A stretch of 64,000 nucleotides of DNA from Gammaproteobacteria bacterium (GCA_012960535.1 DUBB01000019.1:56974-120973), one strand, 5' to 3'; numbered from the stretch's first letter, positions 32,694 through 41,873 are shown. Program-made: numbers and translations. Notes: generated by a model not told the origin, from the letters alone.

Positions 32694-33482
32694 ATGAAAG
32701 TGATTGCTGTGGCTAATCAAAAAGGTGGTGTAGGAAAAACGACAACGTCGGTTAATCTGGCTGCGTCATTATCTACCATGCGTCGCAGGGTGCTGCTGAT
32801 TGATCTGGATCCACAGGGTAATGCCACTATGGGAAGCGGCGTAAGCAAGGATGAACTGGTTGAATCAATCTATGATGTGTTGGTGTATCAGGAATCTATA
32901 AGGGATATTGCTCGAAAAAATCACGATACCGGTTTTTTTCTACTGGGCTCCAATTCGGATTTAACGGCAGCCGAAATTGAGTTGTTATCCATGGAAAACC
33001 GAGAGAGTCGACTGAAAAATGCCTTGATTGGTCTCGAATCTGATTATGATTACGTGTTCATTGATTGCCCGCCGTCATTGAATTTACTGACTTTAAATGC
33101 CTTAGTTGCAGCACAGGGTGTCATCATTCCCATGCAGTGCGAATACTATGCGTTGGAAGGCTTGACCGCTTTGATGGGCACAGTGACTCGAGTCAGAGAA
33201 CAATTGAATTCGAGCTTAAAAATAGAGGGAATAGTTCGTACCATGTATGATCCGCGCAATAGCCTGACAAAAGACGTGTCTGCGCAATTGAGCGAATATT
33301 TTGGTGACAGGCTGTATCGTACGGTGGTACCGAGAAATGTGCGTTTGGCAGAGGCGCCGAGTTATGGATTACCCGTGTATTACTACGATTCCAAATCTTC
33401 GGGATCAAAAGCCTACTTGGCATTGGCAGGCGAGGTGTTGCGAAGGATGGAACCGACCCAAGTTAACCGCGGTGATGGTTAA
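32694..33482 (+). CDS. parA: Chromosome partitioning ATPase ParA (Soj)
   Basis: This is a deviant Walker ATPase that binds DNA non-specifically and moves ParB-parS complexes. The 262-residue protein has KGGVGKTTTSVNLAASL at residues 11-27, LLIDLDPQGNATMGSG, and DYVFIDCPPSLNLLTLNALVAA. It has no N-terminal helix-turn-helix, so it is the short chromosomal (Soj) type. parB follows 25 bases later. Two parS sites in recF are the likely centromere. Confidence 0.96.
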   Translation: MKVIAVANQKGGVGKTTTSVNLAASLSTMRRRVLLIDLDPQGNATMGSGVSKDELVESIYDVLVYQESIRDIARKNHDTGFFLLGSNSDLTAAEIELLSMENRESRLKNALIGLESDYDYVFIDCPPSLNLLTLNALVAAQGVIIPMQCEYYALEGLTALMGTVTRVREQLNSSLKIEGIVRTMYDPRNSLTKDVSAQLSEYFGDRLYRTVVPRNVRLAEAPSYGLPVYYYDSKSSGSKAYLALAGEVLRRMEPTQVNRGDG

Positions 33483-33507
33483 AACACGGCAATAGGGAGT
33501 TAAGACG

Positions 33508-34446
33508 ATGGCAGCAAAAAAAAGAGGTCTTGGCAGAGGATTGGATGCACTACTCGGACCGAGCCAGGCCCGATCAGATCAAGTGGATCATCTAACCGGT
33601 GGCCCTGCAGGCGCTCGTGATAGTGAACATGATGGTGAAAAGGATGGTTTTTCTGGTTTGGCCCTCAGGCAGCTTCCGATTGAGTGGATCAAACCCGGAC
33701 GATTTCAACCGCGGATTCAGTTTGATGAGGAAAAATTACAGGAATTAGCCGCCTCAATTCGTGTACACGGTGTGATGCAGCCCATTATTGTCCGTGCAAT
33801 CAGTGGAAATTCATATGAAATTGTTGCTGGTGAACGTCGTTGGCGTGCCTGTCAGCTTGCAGGTATGGCGCAGATTCCTGCGATTGTTAGGGAGGTAGAT
33901 TCTCAGTCTCAGTTGGCAGTATCACTGATTGAAAATATTCAGCGGGAAGATTTAAACGCCATGGAAGAAGCGCTGGCGCTGCAGCGCTTGATAATGGAGT
34001 TTGATTTAACACATCAACAGGCTGCAGAAGCAGTGGGTAAAAGTCGAGCAACAGTAAGTAACTCGGTCAGGTTAGCCGGGCTGGGCCAGGTTGCTGCAGA
34101 GTTACTTTTGACCCAACATATCGATATGGGGCATGCAAGAGCCCTGCTGGCCCTTGAACAGACATTACAGGCACAGGCTGCACGTCAGATCGTTGCCAAG
34201 GGGTTAACCGTACGGCAGGCTGAGACGCTGGTTAAGCAGTTAAATTCTCCGCAGCAATCTAAAATACAACAGCACCAGCCAAAGACCTCAGATATCCAGC
34301 GTCTGGAAGATCAGCTATCGGAAAAATTGGGTCAGCGGGTTTCATTAAAACAGCGTAAAAATGACGCTGGCCAGTTGATTATTAGCTACAACAGTCTCGA
34401 TGAACTTGATGGAATTCTGTCTCGTTTCGGATCTTTGGACAGCTAG
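33508..34446 (+). CDS. parB: Chromosome partitioning protein ParB (Spo0J)
   Basis: ParB is a CTP-dependent DNA clamp that loads at parS. The N-terminus KKRGLGRGLDALLG is typical and recruits ParA. The ParB/Srx domain shows PGRFQPRIQF, VHGVMQPIIVR and the CTP-binding GERRWRACQLAG. ENIQREDLNAMEEALALQRL leads to the helix-turn-helix (THQQAAEAVGKSRATVSNSVRL), and a C-terminal dimer domain follows. GGGAG lies ten bases before the ATG. The conserved block of the origin region ends here; no atp genes follow. Confidence 0.96.
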   Translation: MAAKKRGLGRGLDALLGPSQARSDQVDHLTGGPAGARDSEHDGEKDGFSGLALRQLPIEWIKPGRFQPRIQFDEEKLQELAASIRVHGVMQPIIVRAISGNSYEIVAGERRWRACQLAGMAQIPAIVREVDSQSQLAVSLIENIQREDLNAMEEALALQRLIMEFDLTHQQAAEAVGKSRATVSNSVRLAGLGQVAAELLLTQHIDMGHARALLALEQTLQAQAARQIVAKGLTVRQAETLVKQLNSPQQSKIQQHQPKTSDIQRLEDQLSEKLGQRVSLKQRKNDAGQLIISYNSLDELDGILSRFGSLDS

Positions 34447-34699
34447 TCACTGCCAAGGTCATGTAAAAATGGGCTAACTATAAAAAAATTCCCTGAAAAA
34501 GCAAATTTTCTTCTCCACTGAGTTGAATGGCTAATCGTTAATCTTTATATCTGCCCTCACTCGAATACAGCTAGATTTAAAGTGGGGAGTATCGTTTAGA
34601 GTGACTCAAGGAGCGAATATTTAGCCTTTAAAGTAAGTCATACATTATGTAGATTATAGGGTTATTACCTCACAGTCTTATATTAGTTAGCCCTAACCC

Positions 34700-35044
34700 T
34701 TAACTTTTAGTCTTTAAAACTGAGAGATTACCTTGGATAATCGCACCCTCCACACACTCCAGACTATTGTAAGAAATATTTCCTTCAATTTTTCCAGTGG
34801 CATTGACACTAATCTTAACGGAGGAAGTAATTTCTTTATCTGCACTTTCTAATATACCATCTACTACTATGAGTTCGGCATCGACTTTACCAACCACCTT
34901 TCCGCTCTCACCAATGTGTAGTAGCTTTGTCTTTAGTTCCCCAGAAACAAAGCCATCTATTTTTGCCTGACCCTCTATGTCTAATATAGTATTTTCCAAC
35001 TTGGAACTTTTACCTACGTAGAGTTCAAACTTATCGTCTGCCAT
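34700..35044 (-). CDS. Small bactofilin (polymer-forming cytoskeletal protein)
   Basis: The 114-residue protein consists almost wholly of the bactofilin beta-helix: repeated short strands such as NTILDIEGQAKIDGFVSGELKTKLLHIGESGKVVGKVDAELIVVDG, with a glycine at regular turns. Bactofilins self-assemble without nucleotide into filaments that place cell-wall or appendage proteins; some act in flagellar biogenesis. No membrane segment or M23 peptidase neighbour is seen. The 253 bp towards parB hold no gene I can see. It sits alone at the edge of the flagellar block; a link to the flagellum is a guess. Confidence 0.82.
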   Translation of the reverse strand: MADDKFELYVGKSSKLENTILDIEGQAKIDGFVSGELKTKLLHIGESGKVVGKVDAELIVVDGILESADKEITSSVKISVNATGKIEGNISYNSLECVEGAIIQGNLSVLKTKS

Positions 35045-36059
35045 ATAAATTACCTCGAAAGAGAAACGATTAATAAAACCATGAGAGCAAAAATATTGTA
35101 AGTTCTCTCAATCTCGCTATACCTATTCTCACTAGTCGGTCATATGAGCTCATCCTAAAGAGTAGTTGAGTCAACTTTCCTTATATGTCGTCAGACCATT
35201 TGGGACCACTGACAATAACAGCCGCTAAAAATATCCTTTAAATCAAGCCTCAAATATTGTGTTTTTTGTAACTTTTATGATTCTTAAACATAGAACACCG
35301 AGGATATATCCGGTTACAGCCAATATAATTATCGAATTAGAACGGTAAATTATGATGTCCGCTCACATTGATGGATGACAACAAACTTGAACTGGGCAAT
35401 TTAATGAATTATAGACATCACCCCATTTTAAGCTTGCTCCCTGTTTTGGATAATGAACTATTTAACTTATGGCATCAGAAATATATAAAACTGCCCCAAG
35501 ATCGGCCTTCAGAGCAACATTGTATTAGGACCGATGAGATAGGCAAGTCGTAATTCTACTAGTCAGTAATATATTCAAGACAGCCTGTTTCTTCTTGTAG
35601 GAACAAAAGGAAGTTGAGGACTGTCATGGTGAGTCCATTCCACCAACCAAAGAAAGAAAGTCAAAAGATTCGGTGCCTTTACAATAGTTTTCGGTGACCT
35701 CCATCACCAGGATCAATTTGAGAATCTTATACCAACAAAATAGACTAACAGCTTGGTTTCAGGCGGTGACTTGCGGAAGAAATACGCAGCTGCAATCAGA
35801 ACGCTGACGCTGTAGCTGTAATTGTTTTTGGTGCTTCCCGCTTCGACTATGCTAGCTGTTGGGATTGTGGATGTGTAGGACGAATACGATGCGTTGCCGA
35901 ATGCGACCATGTTGAGTGTCTGGTCCATTGATTTCACCTGCACGAGCGGGACTGACTCCCGTCAGTCGTTTTGGGTCGATACGTAAAATCATGGTCTGAT
36001 CAATCCCGGACTGACAGCTTTTTTCTGACTTAGCGGGATCGTTTCTAGAAACTCGATGC
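35045..36059. other. Gene-poor, apparently degenerate stretch
   Basis: About 1 kb without a convincing gene. A minus-strand frame at 35713-35943 (GTG start, about 76 codons) reads SMDQTLNMVAFGNASYSS and on to a C-terminus with alternating hydrophobic residues. It might be the tail of an outer-membrane barrel protein. A plus-strand frame at 35368-35553 (TTG start, 61 codons) has no recognisable features. Base composition changes within the stretch. No transposase, terminal repeats or tRNA were seen. Confidence 0.4.
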
Positions 36060-36221
36060 ATGCCATGCCATGTGCTGGGCGCTGGTTACCGATATGAACT
36101 GATGAAAGAGCAGGGGAGTCGGATTTTGCTGGATGTTGGTGGCCTCGTGGAGCAAGAGCGTTATTTGACCTTGGCTAGCACTGAGACGAATTATCGTGAC
36201 AGTCTTACTATTAATGTATGA
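36060..36221 (+). pseudogene. Possible remnant of a DUF481-type outer-membrane protein
   Basis: A 53-codon frame ends in TGA at 36219-36221. It contains LGAGYRYELMKEQGSRILLD and VGGLVEQERYLTLASTETNY, which resembles the GYRY...LDVGL.YEDERY pattern near the end of DUF481 barrel proteins (normally 230-300 residues). The frame continues upstream to a stop at 36012 without family sequence. It is too short to be a working barrel, so I read it as a fragment left after rearrangement. The resemblance is by eye only. Confidence 0.3.
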
Positions 36222-36228
36222 CCTAGCG

Positions 36229-36600
36229 TCAGTTTTTAGGATTATTAGAATTGGAAAATTTATTGGCTTTGATTTTGAATAAGGTTTCCGTGATCATTCC
36301 GTAGCCTTGAGTGGATTTTCCCGACGTCGACAGAGAAGGAATTGTTGATAATAGATGTTGTGCGATATTGTCGGCCTCAACGTTTTCGTATTTGGTCCAA
36401 TGTTTACCTTCTCCTATCCAGAAGTATTGTTGTTCCTTATCAAAGCACCAGCAACACACAAAGTCATTATTGGAAGGATTGAATTCACAGTAAATTCCGT
36501 CTCTAAAGAAAAAGTCTGAATATTCAGTGGGGACCGGGCAGCTATCTATTATGCTGATCGCTAAATTCTTTACTTTGGGGTGGTAGACGTAATTTGACAA
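36229..36600 (-). CDS. Hypothetical protein
   Basis: An unrecognised protein of up to 123 residues. It has no signal peptide or membrane helix. A cysteine/tryptophan-rich centre (FVCCWCFDKEQQYFWIGEG) stands out, followed by a Ser/Thr-rich stretch and a lysine/asparagine-rich end. The only available start is TTG at 36600, and the ribosome-binding site is poor. It lies between the degenerate stretch and another unrecognised gene on the same strand, downstream of fliA. It could be part of the flagellar transcription unit or an unrelated accessory gene. Confidence 0.5.
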   Translation of the reverse strand: MSNYVYHPKVKNLAISIIDSCPVPTEYSDFFFRDGIYCEFNPSNNDFVCCWCFDKEQQYFWIGEGKHWTKYENVEADNIAQHLLSTIPSLSTSGKSTQGYGMITETLFKIKANKFSNSNNPKN

Positions 36601-36646
36601 TTGCTAGGGTCTCGATTGGTGAAAAAACTTCATTCTTTTAGTTGCT

Positions 36647-37150
36647 CTATTCTTCTGCATTTTCTTCATTTTCTTCATCTTCTCCAGCTTCTTCATCTTC
36701 TTCATCTTCTATTCTTAGAAAAGCTAGAGGTACGATGGGGTTTTCTAGAGTCAAACTATCACTAACTTCTGTAGCTGTCGAATCTGCCAAGGCGATAACC
36801 TGGTTTTTGGTAAGCAACGCCGATTGATATTTTGATCCGAGTTCAAAATAAATGTTTGTGTACTTTTGGGGTAGATAGACCGTAACAGTTCCTCCAATAG
36901 TTTTTACATCTTTGAACGCGCTAGAAAACATTGCAGGCGGACGCCCCTCACTCCCTTTTTCCTGCCAATTGGAAATAATCTCTGCTCCTTCGATAAATGT
37001 TTTATCGATGAAAGCCGTAAGTCGAGCGCTAAGGACTGCTTTAAGTTTCCTTAGTTCTCTCTTTTCAGCGTTCATTCTAGGAATTTCGCTATAAAATTCT
37101 TTTGCCTTTTTTCTTTCTTTGGAGGCTTTTAATCCTTTGAATAAACCCAT
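36647..37150 (-). CDS. Hypothetical protein with basic N-terminus and acidic tail
   Basis: The 167-residue cytosolic-looking protein is not recognised. The N-terminus is strongly basic and helical (FKGLKASKERKKAKEFYSE), the middle seems mixed alpha/beta (GGTVTVYLPQKYTNIYFELG). The last 20 residues are almost all Glu/Asp (EDEEDEEAGEDEENEENAEE), encoded by a run of GAA/GAT codons. AGAGGAG eight bases before the ATG is an excellent ribosome-binding site, so it is probably expressed. It lies 62 bases downstream of fliA on the same strand. Confidence 0.68.
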   Translation of the reverse strand: MGLFKGLKASKERKKAKEFYSEIPRMNAEKRELRKLKAVLSARLTAFIDKTFIEGAEIISNWQEKGSEGRPPAMFSSAFKDVKTIGGTVTVYLPQKYTNIYFELGSKYQSALLTKNQVIALADSTATEVSDSLTLENPIVPLAFLRIEDEEDEEAGEDEENEENAEE

Positions 37151-37212
37151 AGTTGACTCCTCTGAGCCTATATTTATGTGCCAACTTATTTATTGCAGTG
37201 AAAACTATAGCT

Positions 37213-37914
37213 CTAATTTAAGGTTAATTTGTCCTTTAACTTCCCGGCAGTTTCACTAAGAATTTGGCTTACTCTAGACTCGGATATTTCGAGTATGGCG
37301 GCTATTTCCTTCAGGTTCATTTCTTCTGTGTAATAGAGAGAGATAATGAGTCTTGTTCTTTCAGGCAGTTTTTCGATATGTTTCTGAAGCTCTATCAAAA
37401 GTTCTGATTGATCATAAATATGTGCAGGATCGGATGTCTTATCTTCTTCCTCTGAGTGCATGGAAGGTTGAGCTTCGACACTGATAGTCTCACTGCCTGA
37501 AGCAATTAAGCGTTCCTTCTCAAAGGTATGCAAATCTTTACCAAGATAGCTAGCCATTTCTCTGTTAGTAGGGTTTCTATTGAGACTGTTAGATAGATGT
37601 TCAAAAGCCGATGCTTGCTGACGCTTCAGAGATACGGTCGTCCGGGTTGCATACGAAAGCCTTCTTACTTCGTCTAACATGGCACCTTTGATTCTAGTCT
37701 TGGCGTAAAGGTCAAAAGCGACTTCTTTGCCGGCATCATAAGATTTTTGCGCTTGCATTAGGCCTTCTAAACCCGATTGGATTAGATCATCAACTTCTAC
37801 GGAATTGGGAAGCCTAGTTTTCAGGTAAAGAGCGGTTCTTTTGACGAGAGAGTAATGCTCTGGCAAGAGTTTGTTGCCGTTTTCGGTTGCTCTAAATGGC
37901 AGGCTGGATTTCAT
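37213..37914 (-). CDS. fliA: Flagellar sigma factor FliA (sigma-28)
   Basis: It directs RNA polymerase to late flagellar promoters and is held inactive by FlgM. The 233-residue protein has region 2 (SVEVDDLIQSGLEGLMQA, AFDLYAKTRIKGAMLDEVRR), region 3 (NRNPTNREMASYLG) and region 4 (LPERTRLIISLYYTEEMNLKEIAAILEISESRVSQI). ATG 37914 is preferred; a GTG one codon upstream also exists. It is the distal flagellar gene of the flhA-flhF-flhG-fliA run. Matching promoters, TAAA-N15-ACCGATTA, precede flgM and flgP in this window. Confidence 0.94.
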   Translation of the reverse strand: MKSSLPFRATENGNKLLPEHYSLVKRTALYLKTRLPNSVEVDDLIQSGLEGLMQAQKSYDAGKEVAFDLYAKTRIKGAMLDEVRRLSYATRTTVSLKRQQASAFEHLSNSLNRNPTNREMASYLGKDLHTFEKERLIASGSETISVEAQPSMHSEEEDKTSDPAHIYDQSELLIELQKHIEKLPERTRLIISLYYTEEMNLKEIAAILEISESRVSQILSETAGKLKDKLTLN

Positions 37915-37984
37915 CACTATTAGCCACTATGAATGTGTCCAAATTTAACGCTAGCTTAACAAGTTTATTGCGCCTCATATATAG

Positions 37985-38728
37985 TTAATTTAGCGCCAGC
38001 GACTTAGCTAATTGTTCTGCAATAAGCCTGATATCTTGCCACGCTAAACTCTCTGGATGCTGTTTAGCTAAAGGAGATCGTGATCTGATAGCGGTTAATA
38101 CTTTGTGATCTTTTCGAATAGATCCAAGATACTGTGTAGGCTCTGATAGAAAGTTCATACATAGCCCATTCATTTTTTTGTATAACAGTTTTCCTTCGTC
38201 TTGATCGTTAACTTTGTTTGGTATGAGAAAAGTTGATTCTAGTCCAGATTTGGACTGCTGTATTTTTAGTACACCATAAGCATCGGCAATAGAGGATGGT
38301 TCATCCAAAAAGATTATTAATTTGCTATCGCAGGTAGATAGCAATTGCATATTTTGTTTTGAGATACCTGCAGCCGTATCTAATAGGACTATTTGCTTAG
38401 GAGAGGCCTTTAGTAAATTAATTAAATCCAATAAGGTTGGAGTTGATAAATTAGTGAGCGCCTCTTTACCAGAGGCTCCGGGAATTAGACCAACACCTGC
38501 ATAACAATTAAGTTCAATTTCATCTAGAGCCAAATTACCAGAAAGTAAATCTGATATTGTATGAGTAGGCTTAACGCCTAGCATTAGTTGTGCGTTTGCT
38601 AAACCAAGATCTGCATCGAGAACTAAGGTAGTAAGCCCACTTTTCTGTAAGGCTATAGCTAAATTTATGGTCATGGTGGTCTTACCTACACCTCCTTTAC
38701 CGCTTGCAATACCTATAAGATGCGCCAT
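37985..38728 (-). CDS. flhG: Flagellar number regulator FlhG (FleN), MinD-like ATPase
   Basis: FlhG limits the number of polar flagella and antagonises FlhF and, in pseudomonads, the FleQ activator. The 247-residue protein has the deviant Walker A GIASGKGGVGKTTMTINLAIAL at residues 6-27, the switch TLVLDADLGLANAQLMLG, and VLLDTAAGISKQN. It lacks an obvious long N-terminal activator helix before the P-loop, which in FlhG normally carries the GTPase-activating segment for FlhF. This matches the unusual FlhF next to it. The gene lies 11 bases after flhF. Confidence 0.9.
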   Translation of the reverse strand: MAHLIGIASGKGGVGKTTMTINLAIALQKSGLTTLVLDADLGLANAQLMLGVKPTHTISDLLSGNLALDEIELNCYAGVGLIPGASGKEALTNLSTPTLLDLINLLKASPKQIVLLDTAAGISKQNMQLLSTCDSKLIIFLDEPSSIADAYGVLKIQQSKSGLESTFLIPNKVNDQDEGKLLYKKMNGLCMNFLSEPTQYLGSIRKDHKVLTAIRSRSPLAKQHPESLAWQDIRLIAEQLAKSLALN

Positions 38729-38739
38729 TACTTAGCCTT

Positions 38740-39657
38740 TTAGATTTTATGACCTGTGGAGGTACCAGTGATCTTTACATTCAAGTTAGTCATTTCCAAG
38801 AGCTTACCTGGAAGGTCTTCGCAGAGATCTAGCCTGGTTAAGACTACAGAATTTAATAGATTATAGTCTATGTTCGATTCCTTAGATAAGTAATCAATAT
38901 CAGAATCGGCAGCTATACAGAGATGGCTAGTCAAGTTGCAGTCTAATTTTTCGAAATTTGGTTGGGTTATATGGCTCACGGTGTTCGCTTCTATTAATAC
39001 AAGATCAAAAATAGCAACCATTTTAGGTAGTATTTCGGGTAGTTGTTCCAGCCTTATAGCCATAAGAGGAATATCGTTACGCTCTGAGAAATTGGCCAAG
39101 GAATAGTCTAACTCTAGACCTTCCTGGGAAGCGCTGATTATTAGAGGTTTTGCCTCATTATTTTCTATTTTAGTAAGGGCGATTCTTTTAATTATTTGAC
39201 TTTTTCCAGACCCGGGTATTCCTAAGAATATATGGGAATTCTGCCATTTACTATTGAGCTCAATTGCTTGCAAGTTAAAACCTGCGTCATTAACTTTTGT
39301 ATCCAATGAATCAAGTGAAATAGGTTGATTCTCTTTTTGAACCTTAATTTGCATACTTTCCATAGAAGCTTTAAGCGTTTTGATCTCATTATTCATTCTT
39401 GCCAAAACTTTCCATGGATCTTTAGGTGAAGCGGAGCTTTTTGTCACAAGAGAATTATTTAGATGTTTTTTAAACCCCGGTTCGGTTGTTTCTGGTTTAG
39501 TAACTTTCTCGTCCTTCTTCTCTTCAATGCCAATAATAACCTCAGTCTTGTTACCAACTTTCTCAGTTGAGATAATGAGAGCATCATCCCCATGGATGCT
39601 TCTTATTTTCTCCAGGGCTAGTTTTGAATCAGTTTCTAGGTAGCGTTTAAGTTCCAT
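38740..39657 (-). CDS. flhF: Divergent, short FlhF-like protein
   Basis: FlhF is an SRP-type GTPase that places the polar flagellum. The N-terminal B domain is clear (MELKRYLETDSKLALEKIRS, DDALIISTEKVGNKTEVI). The G domain keeps a P-loop, FLGIPGSGKSQIIKRIAL. The DTAGR motif is replaced (DLVLIEANTVSH), and the TKLD motif is only partly kept (LTRLDLCEDLPGK). At 305 residues it is about 100 or more shorter than usual. GTP hydrolysis is therefore doubtful. Position between flhA and flhG supports the identity; it may work as a non-catalytic marker protein, which is inference. Confidence 0.8.
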   Translation of the reverse strand: MELKRYLETDSKLALEKIRSIHGDDALIISTEKVGNKTEVIIGIEEKKDEKVTKPETTEPGFKKHLNNSLVTKSSASPKDPWKVLARMNNEIKTLKASMESMQIKVQKENQPISLDSLDTKVNDAGFNLQAIELNSKWQNSHIFLGIPGSGKSQIIKRIALTKIENNEAKPLIISASQEGLELDYSLANFSERNDIPLMAIRLEQLPEILPKMVAIFDLVLIEANTVSHITQPNFEKLDCNLTSHLCIAADSDIDYLSKESNIDYNLLNSVVLTRLDLCEDLPGKLLEMTNLNVKITGTSTGHKI

Positions 39658-39660
39658 ATT

Positions 39661-41787
39661 TTATTCCTCAGCGGACTCTTTATCATTTAACTCAATGGTT
39701 TGGACGATCCTGATTGATTGATCGTCAGGTATTTCTCTATATGAAAGCACCGATAGTTCTTGTTTTGCCCGCTTCAATAATCTAGCTAACCAGCTACGAA
39801 TTGTGGGAGAAACAACTAAAATCGGATATTTTTCTTCTTTTTCCATCTCTTCCACAATTTCAGAAACTGAACTGAAAAAGCTTTGAGAAAGATTAGGCTC
39901 AAGTGCAACATCCTCAATAGATTGCGCATTTGAAATGAGGTCATTTAATAATTGCTCTAGGCTTGGTTCTAGTGTCATAACCTCGAGTGGATGATCCGGT
40001 TCACTTATTTCTTGGATGATCAATCTTCCGAGTTTGATCCTGACTAATGCCGTAAGCTTTTCAGAATCCTTCGAAAAGCTAGTACCTTCGGAAAGTGTTT
40101 CGAGAATTGTTCGCATGTCTTTTAGAGGGACTCCCTCAGCTAACAGGTTTTGTAGTATTTTAACTAATGTACTAAGACTTAATTGATCAGGAATGAAATC
40201 TTCAAGTAATTTAGGTGAGTTTTCGGCAATTCTATCGATAAGCTGTTGCGCGATATCAAAGGTCATTAACTCGTCTGCATTAGACCTTAGGATGGAATTC
40301 ATATGAGTCGCTATCACCGATGCAGCATCCACCACGGTATAACCCAAGGCTTGCGCATATTCCTTGTCTTCAGTCTTTATCCAAACAGCATCTAGCCCAA
40401 ATGCTGGGTCTTTAGTTGCTATTCCGTCAATTTCTTCGTAAACACTTCCCGGGTTGATTGCCAGGTCACGACCAATTTCTATTATTCCTTTGCCTCTACT
40501 TGTACCATTCAGGACGATACGATACTGAGTTGGCGGATTGTCTAGGTTATCTCTGATTCTAATGGTAGGAAGTAGAAACCCTAGATCAGATGACATTTTC
40601 TTCCTAATTCCTTTTGCTCTTTGTAATAGGCTGCTGTTGTGTTCAGAATCAATTAATGAAATAAGACCGTAACCTAATTCGATGCTGACAACATCAACTT
40701 GCCCTGCATCATCCCAATCCAGCTCTAGTAGTTCATTTGGCGATGTTGGATCGTCTGCTACATTTGATGCTTCTACGGCTTTATCAATCTTGGAAAGGTT
40801 TCTTTTAAGCATGAAGGCTATTGTTAGAGAGAATATACCTAACATTAAGAACACTGCGTTAGGCATGCCGGGTATGACGCCGAGGATGGTCAGAGTGCCG
40901 CCGGCTATGGCGAATGCGGCAGGATTGCCAAGTTGTCTGGTAGCTTGTTGTGGAGCGGATTCTGAAGTCGATACCCTTGATACTATGAGTGCCGTAGCTA
41001 AAGATAAAATTAAAGCGGGTAATTGTGCGACTAGACCATCGCCAATAGTTAATAACAGATAGGCTCTAGAAGCTTCTCCGAAGGTTAGATCATGTTGTAG
41101 CATGCCAATCGCTAACCCGCCTACTAAATTGATCATGAGAATCAGTAGGCCAGCAACAGCATCTCCTCTTACGAATTTCGATGCCCCATCCATAGAACCA
41201 TAGAAATCTGATTCTTGAGATACTTGTGCTCTTCGATCTCTTGCTGTGTCTTGGTCGATTACGCCCGCATTGAGATCGGCATCAATTGCCATTTGTTTTC
41301 CGGGTAAAGCATCAAGAGTGAAACGAGCAATTACTTCCGAGACCCTTCCAGCTCCCTTAGTGATAACGATAAAGTTAATGATCATCAAAATCGCGAATAC
41401 AATAAAACCGACAGCGTAATTGCCTCCAATAACAAATTGACCAAATGCCTCGATAACTTTTCCAGCTGCATCTCCCCCTTGATGACCCTCGAGAAGGACC
41501 AACCTAGTTGAGGCAACGTTTAGTCCCAGTCGCATGGTCGTTGCGAAGAGTATGACTATGGGGAAAGAAGAAAAATCAAGTGGGCTAGCAGTGTTTATTG
41601 CCACCATGATGATGATTAGAGCGAGAATGATATTTATAGAAAAGAATATGTCCAACATTAAGGGTGGCATCGGTAGGATTAGTAATGCCAGAATAAGAAG
41701 TACCACAGCAGGTACTGCCAAAGAACTCCATGGGAAATTTGCAGCAAATTGTCGAATATTCGTCAATTTATCCCAGGTAAATTCCAT
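39661..41787 (-). CDS. flhA: Flagellar export gate protein FlhA
   Basis: FlhA forms the nonameric export gate of the flagellar type III apparatus. The 708-residue protein has eight transmembrane helices in the first 330 residues. The FHIPEP-family cytoplasmic loop is visible (GKQMAIDADLNAGVIDQDTARDRRAQVSQESDFYGSMDGASKFVRGDA). A large cytoplasmic domain follows, with IRIRDN and related blocks. Length is normal. It is the first gene of the minus-strand run flhA-flhF-flhG-fliA. A GG-N10-GC sigma-54-like site lies about 70 bases upstream. flhB is not in the window. Confidence 0.96.
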   Translation of the reverse strand: MEFTWDKLTNIRQFAANFPWSSLAVPAVVLLILALLILPMPPLMLDIFFSINIILALIIIMVAINTASPLDFSSFPIVILFATTMRLGLNVASTRLVLLEGHQGGDAAGKVIEAFGQFVIGGNYAVGFIVFAILMIINFIVITKGAGRVSEVIARFTLDALPGKQMAIDADLNAGVIDQDTARDRRAQVSQESDFYGSMDGASKFVRGDAVAGLLILMINLVGGLAIGMLQHDLTFGEASRAYLLLTIGDGLVAQLPALILSLATALIVSRVSTSESAPQQATRQLGNPAAFAIAGGTLTILGVIPGMPNAVFLMLGIFSLTIAFMLKRNLSKIDKAVEASNVADDPTSPNELLELDWDDAGQVDVVSIELGYGLISLIDSEHNSSLLQRAKGIRKKMSSDLGFLLPTIRIRDNLDNPPTQYRIVLNGTSRGKGIIEIGRDLAINPGSVYEEIDGIATKDPAFGLDAVWIKTEDKEYAQALGYTVVDAASVIATHMNSILRSNADELMTFDIAQQLIDRIAENSPKLLEDFIPDQLSLSTLVKILQNLLAEGVPLKDMRTILETLSEGTSFSKDSEKLTALVRIKLGRLIIQEISEPDHPLEVMTLEPSLEQLLNDLISNAQSIEDVALEPNLSQSFFSSVSEIVEEMEKEEKYPILVVSPTIRSWLARLLKRAKQELSVLSYREIPDDQSIRIVQTIELNDKESAEE

Positions 41788-41853
41788 AAAATCCCTTTTA
41801 TTGTCGTCGTCTGCCAGAAATAAGACAGATTAGCTACTTGTTGACGGTTTCAA

Positions 41854-41869
41854 TGCAGGAACTATGCCT
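41854..41869 (-). promoter_or_regulatory. Weak sigma-54-like promoter for flhA
   Basis: On the minus strand AGGCAT (-24) and CTGCA (-12) keep the invariant GG-N10-GC spacing with mismatches at two or three positions against TGGCAC/TTGCA. It would start transcription about 55 bases before flhA. flhA is under sigma-54 control in polar-flagellate relatives, which makes the weak match more believable. Confidence 0.4.
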
Positions 41870-41873
41870 ATAT

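Noticed and set aside
34441..34699. Search for atp genes or a tRNA after parB
   Set aside because: No coding pattern or cloverleaf found in this AT-rich stretch.
35368..35553. 61-codon plus-strand frame as a gene
   Set aside because: TTG start, no ribosome-binding site, no recognisable pattern, located in degenerate DNA.
36641..36827. Plus-strand serine-rich frame
   Set aside because: It is the antisense reading of the Glu/Asp tail of the gene at 36647-37150.
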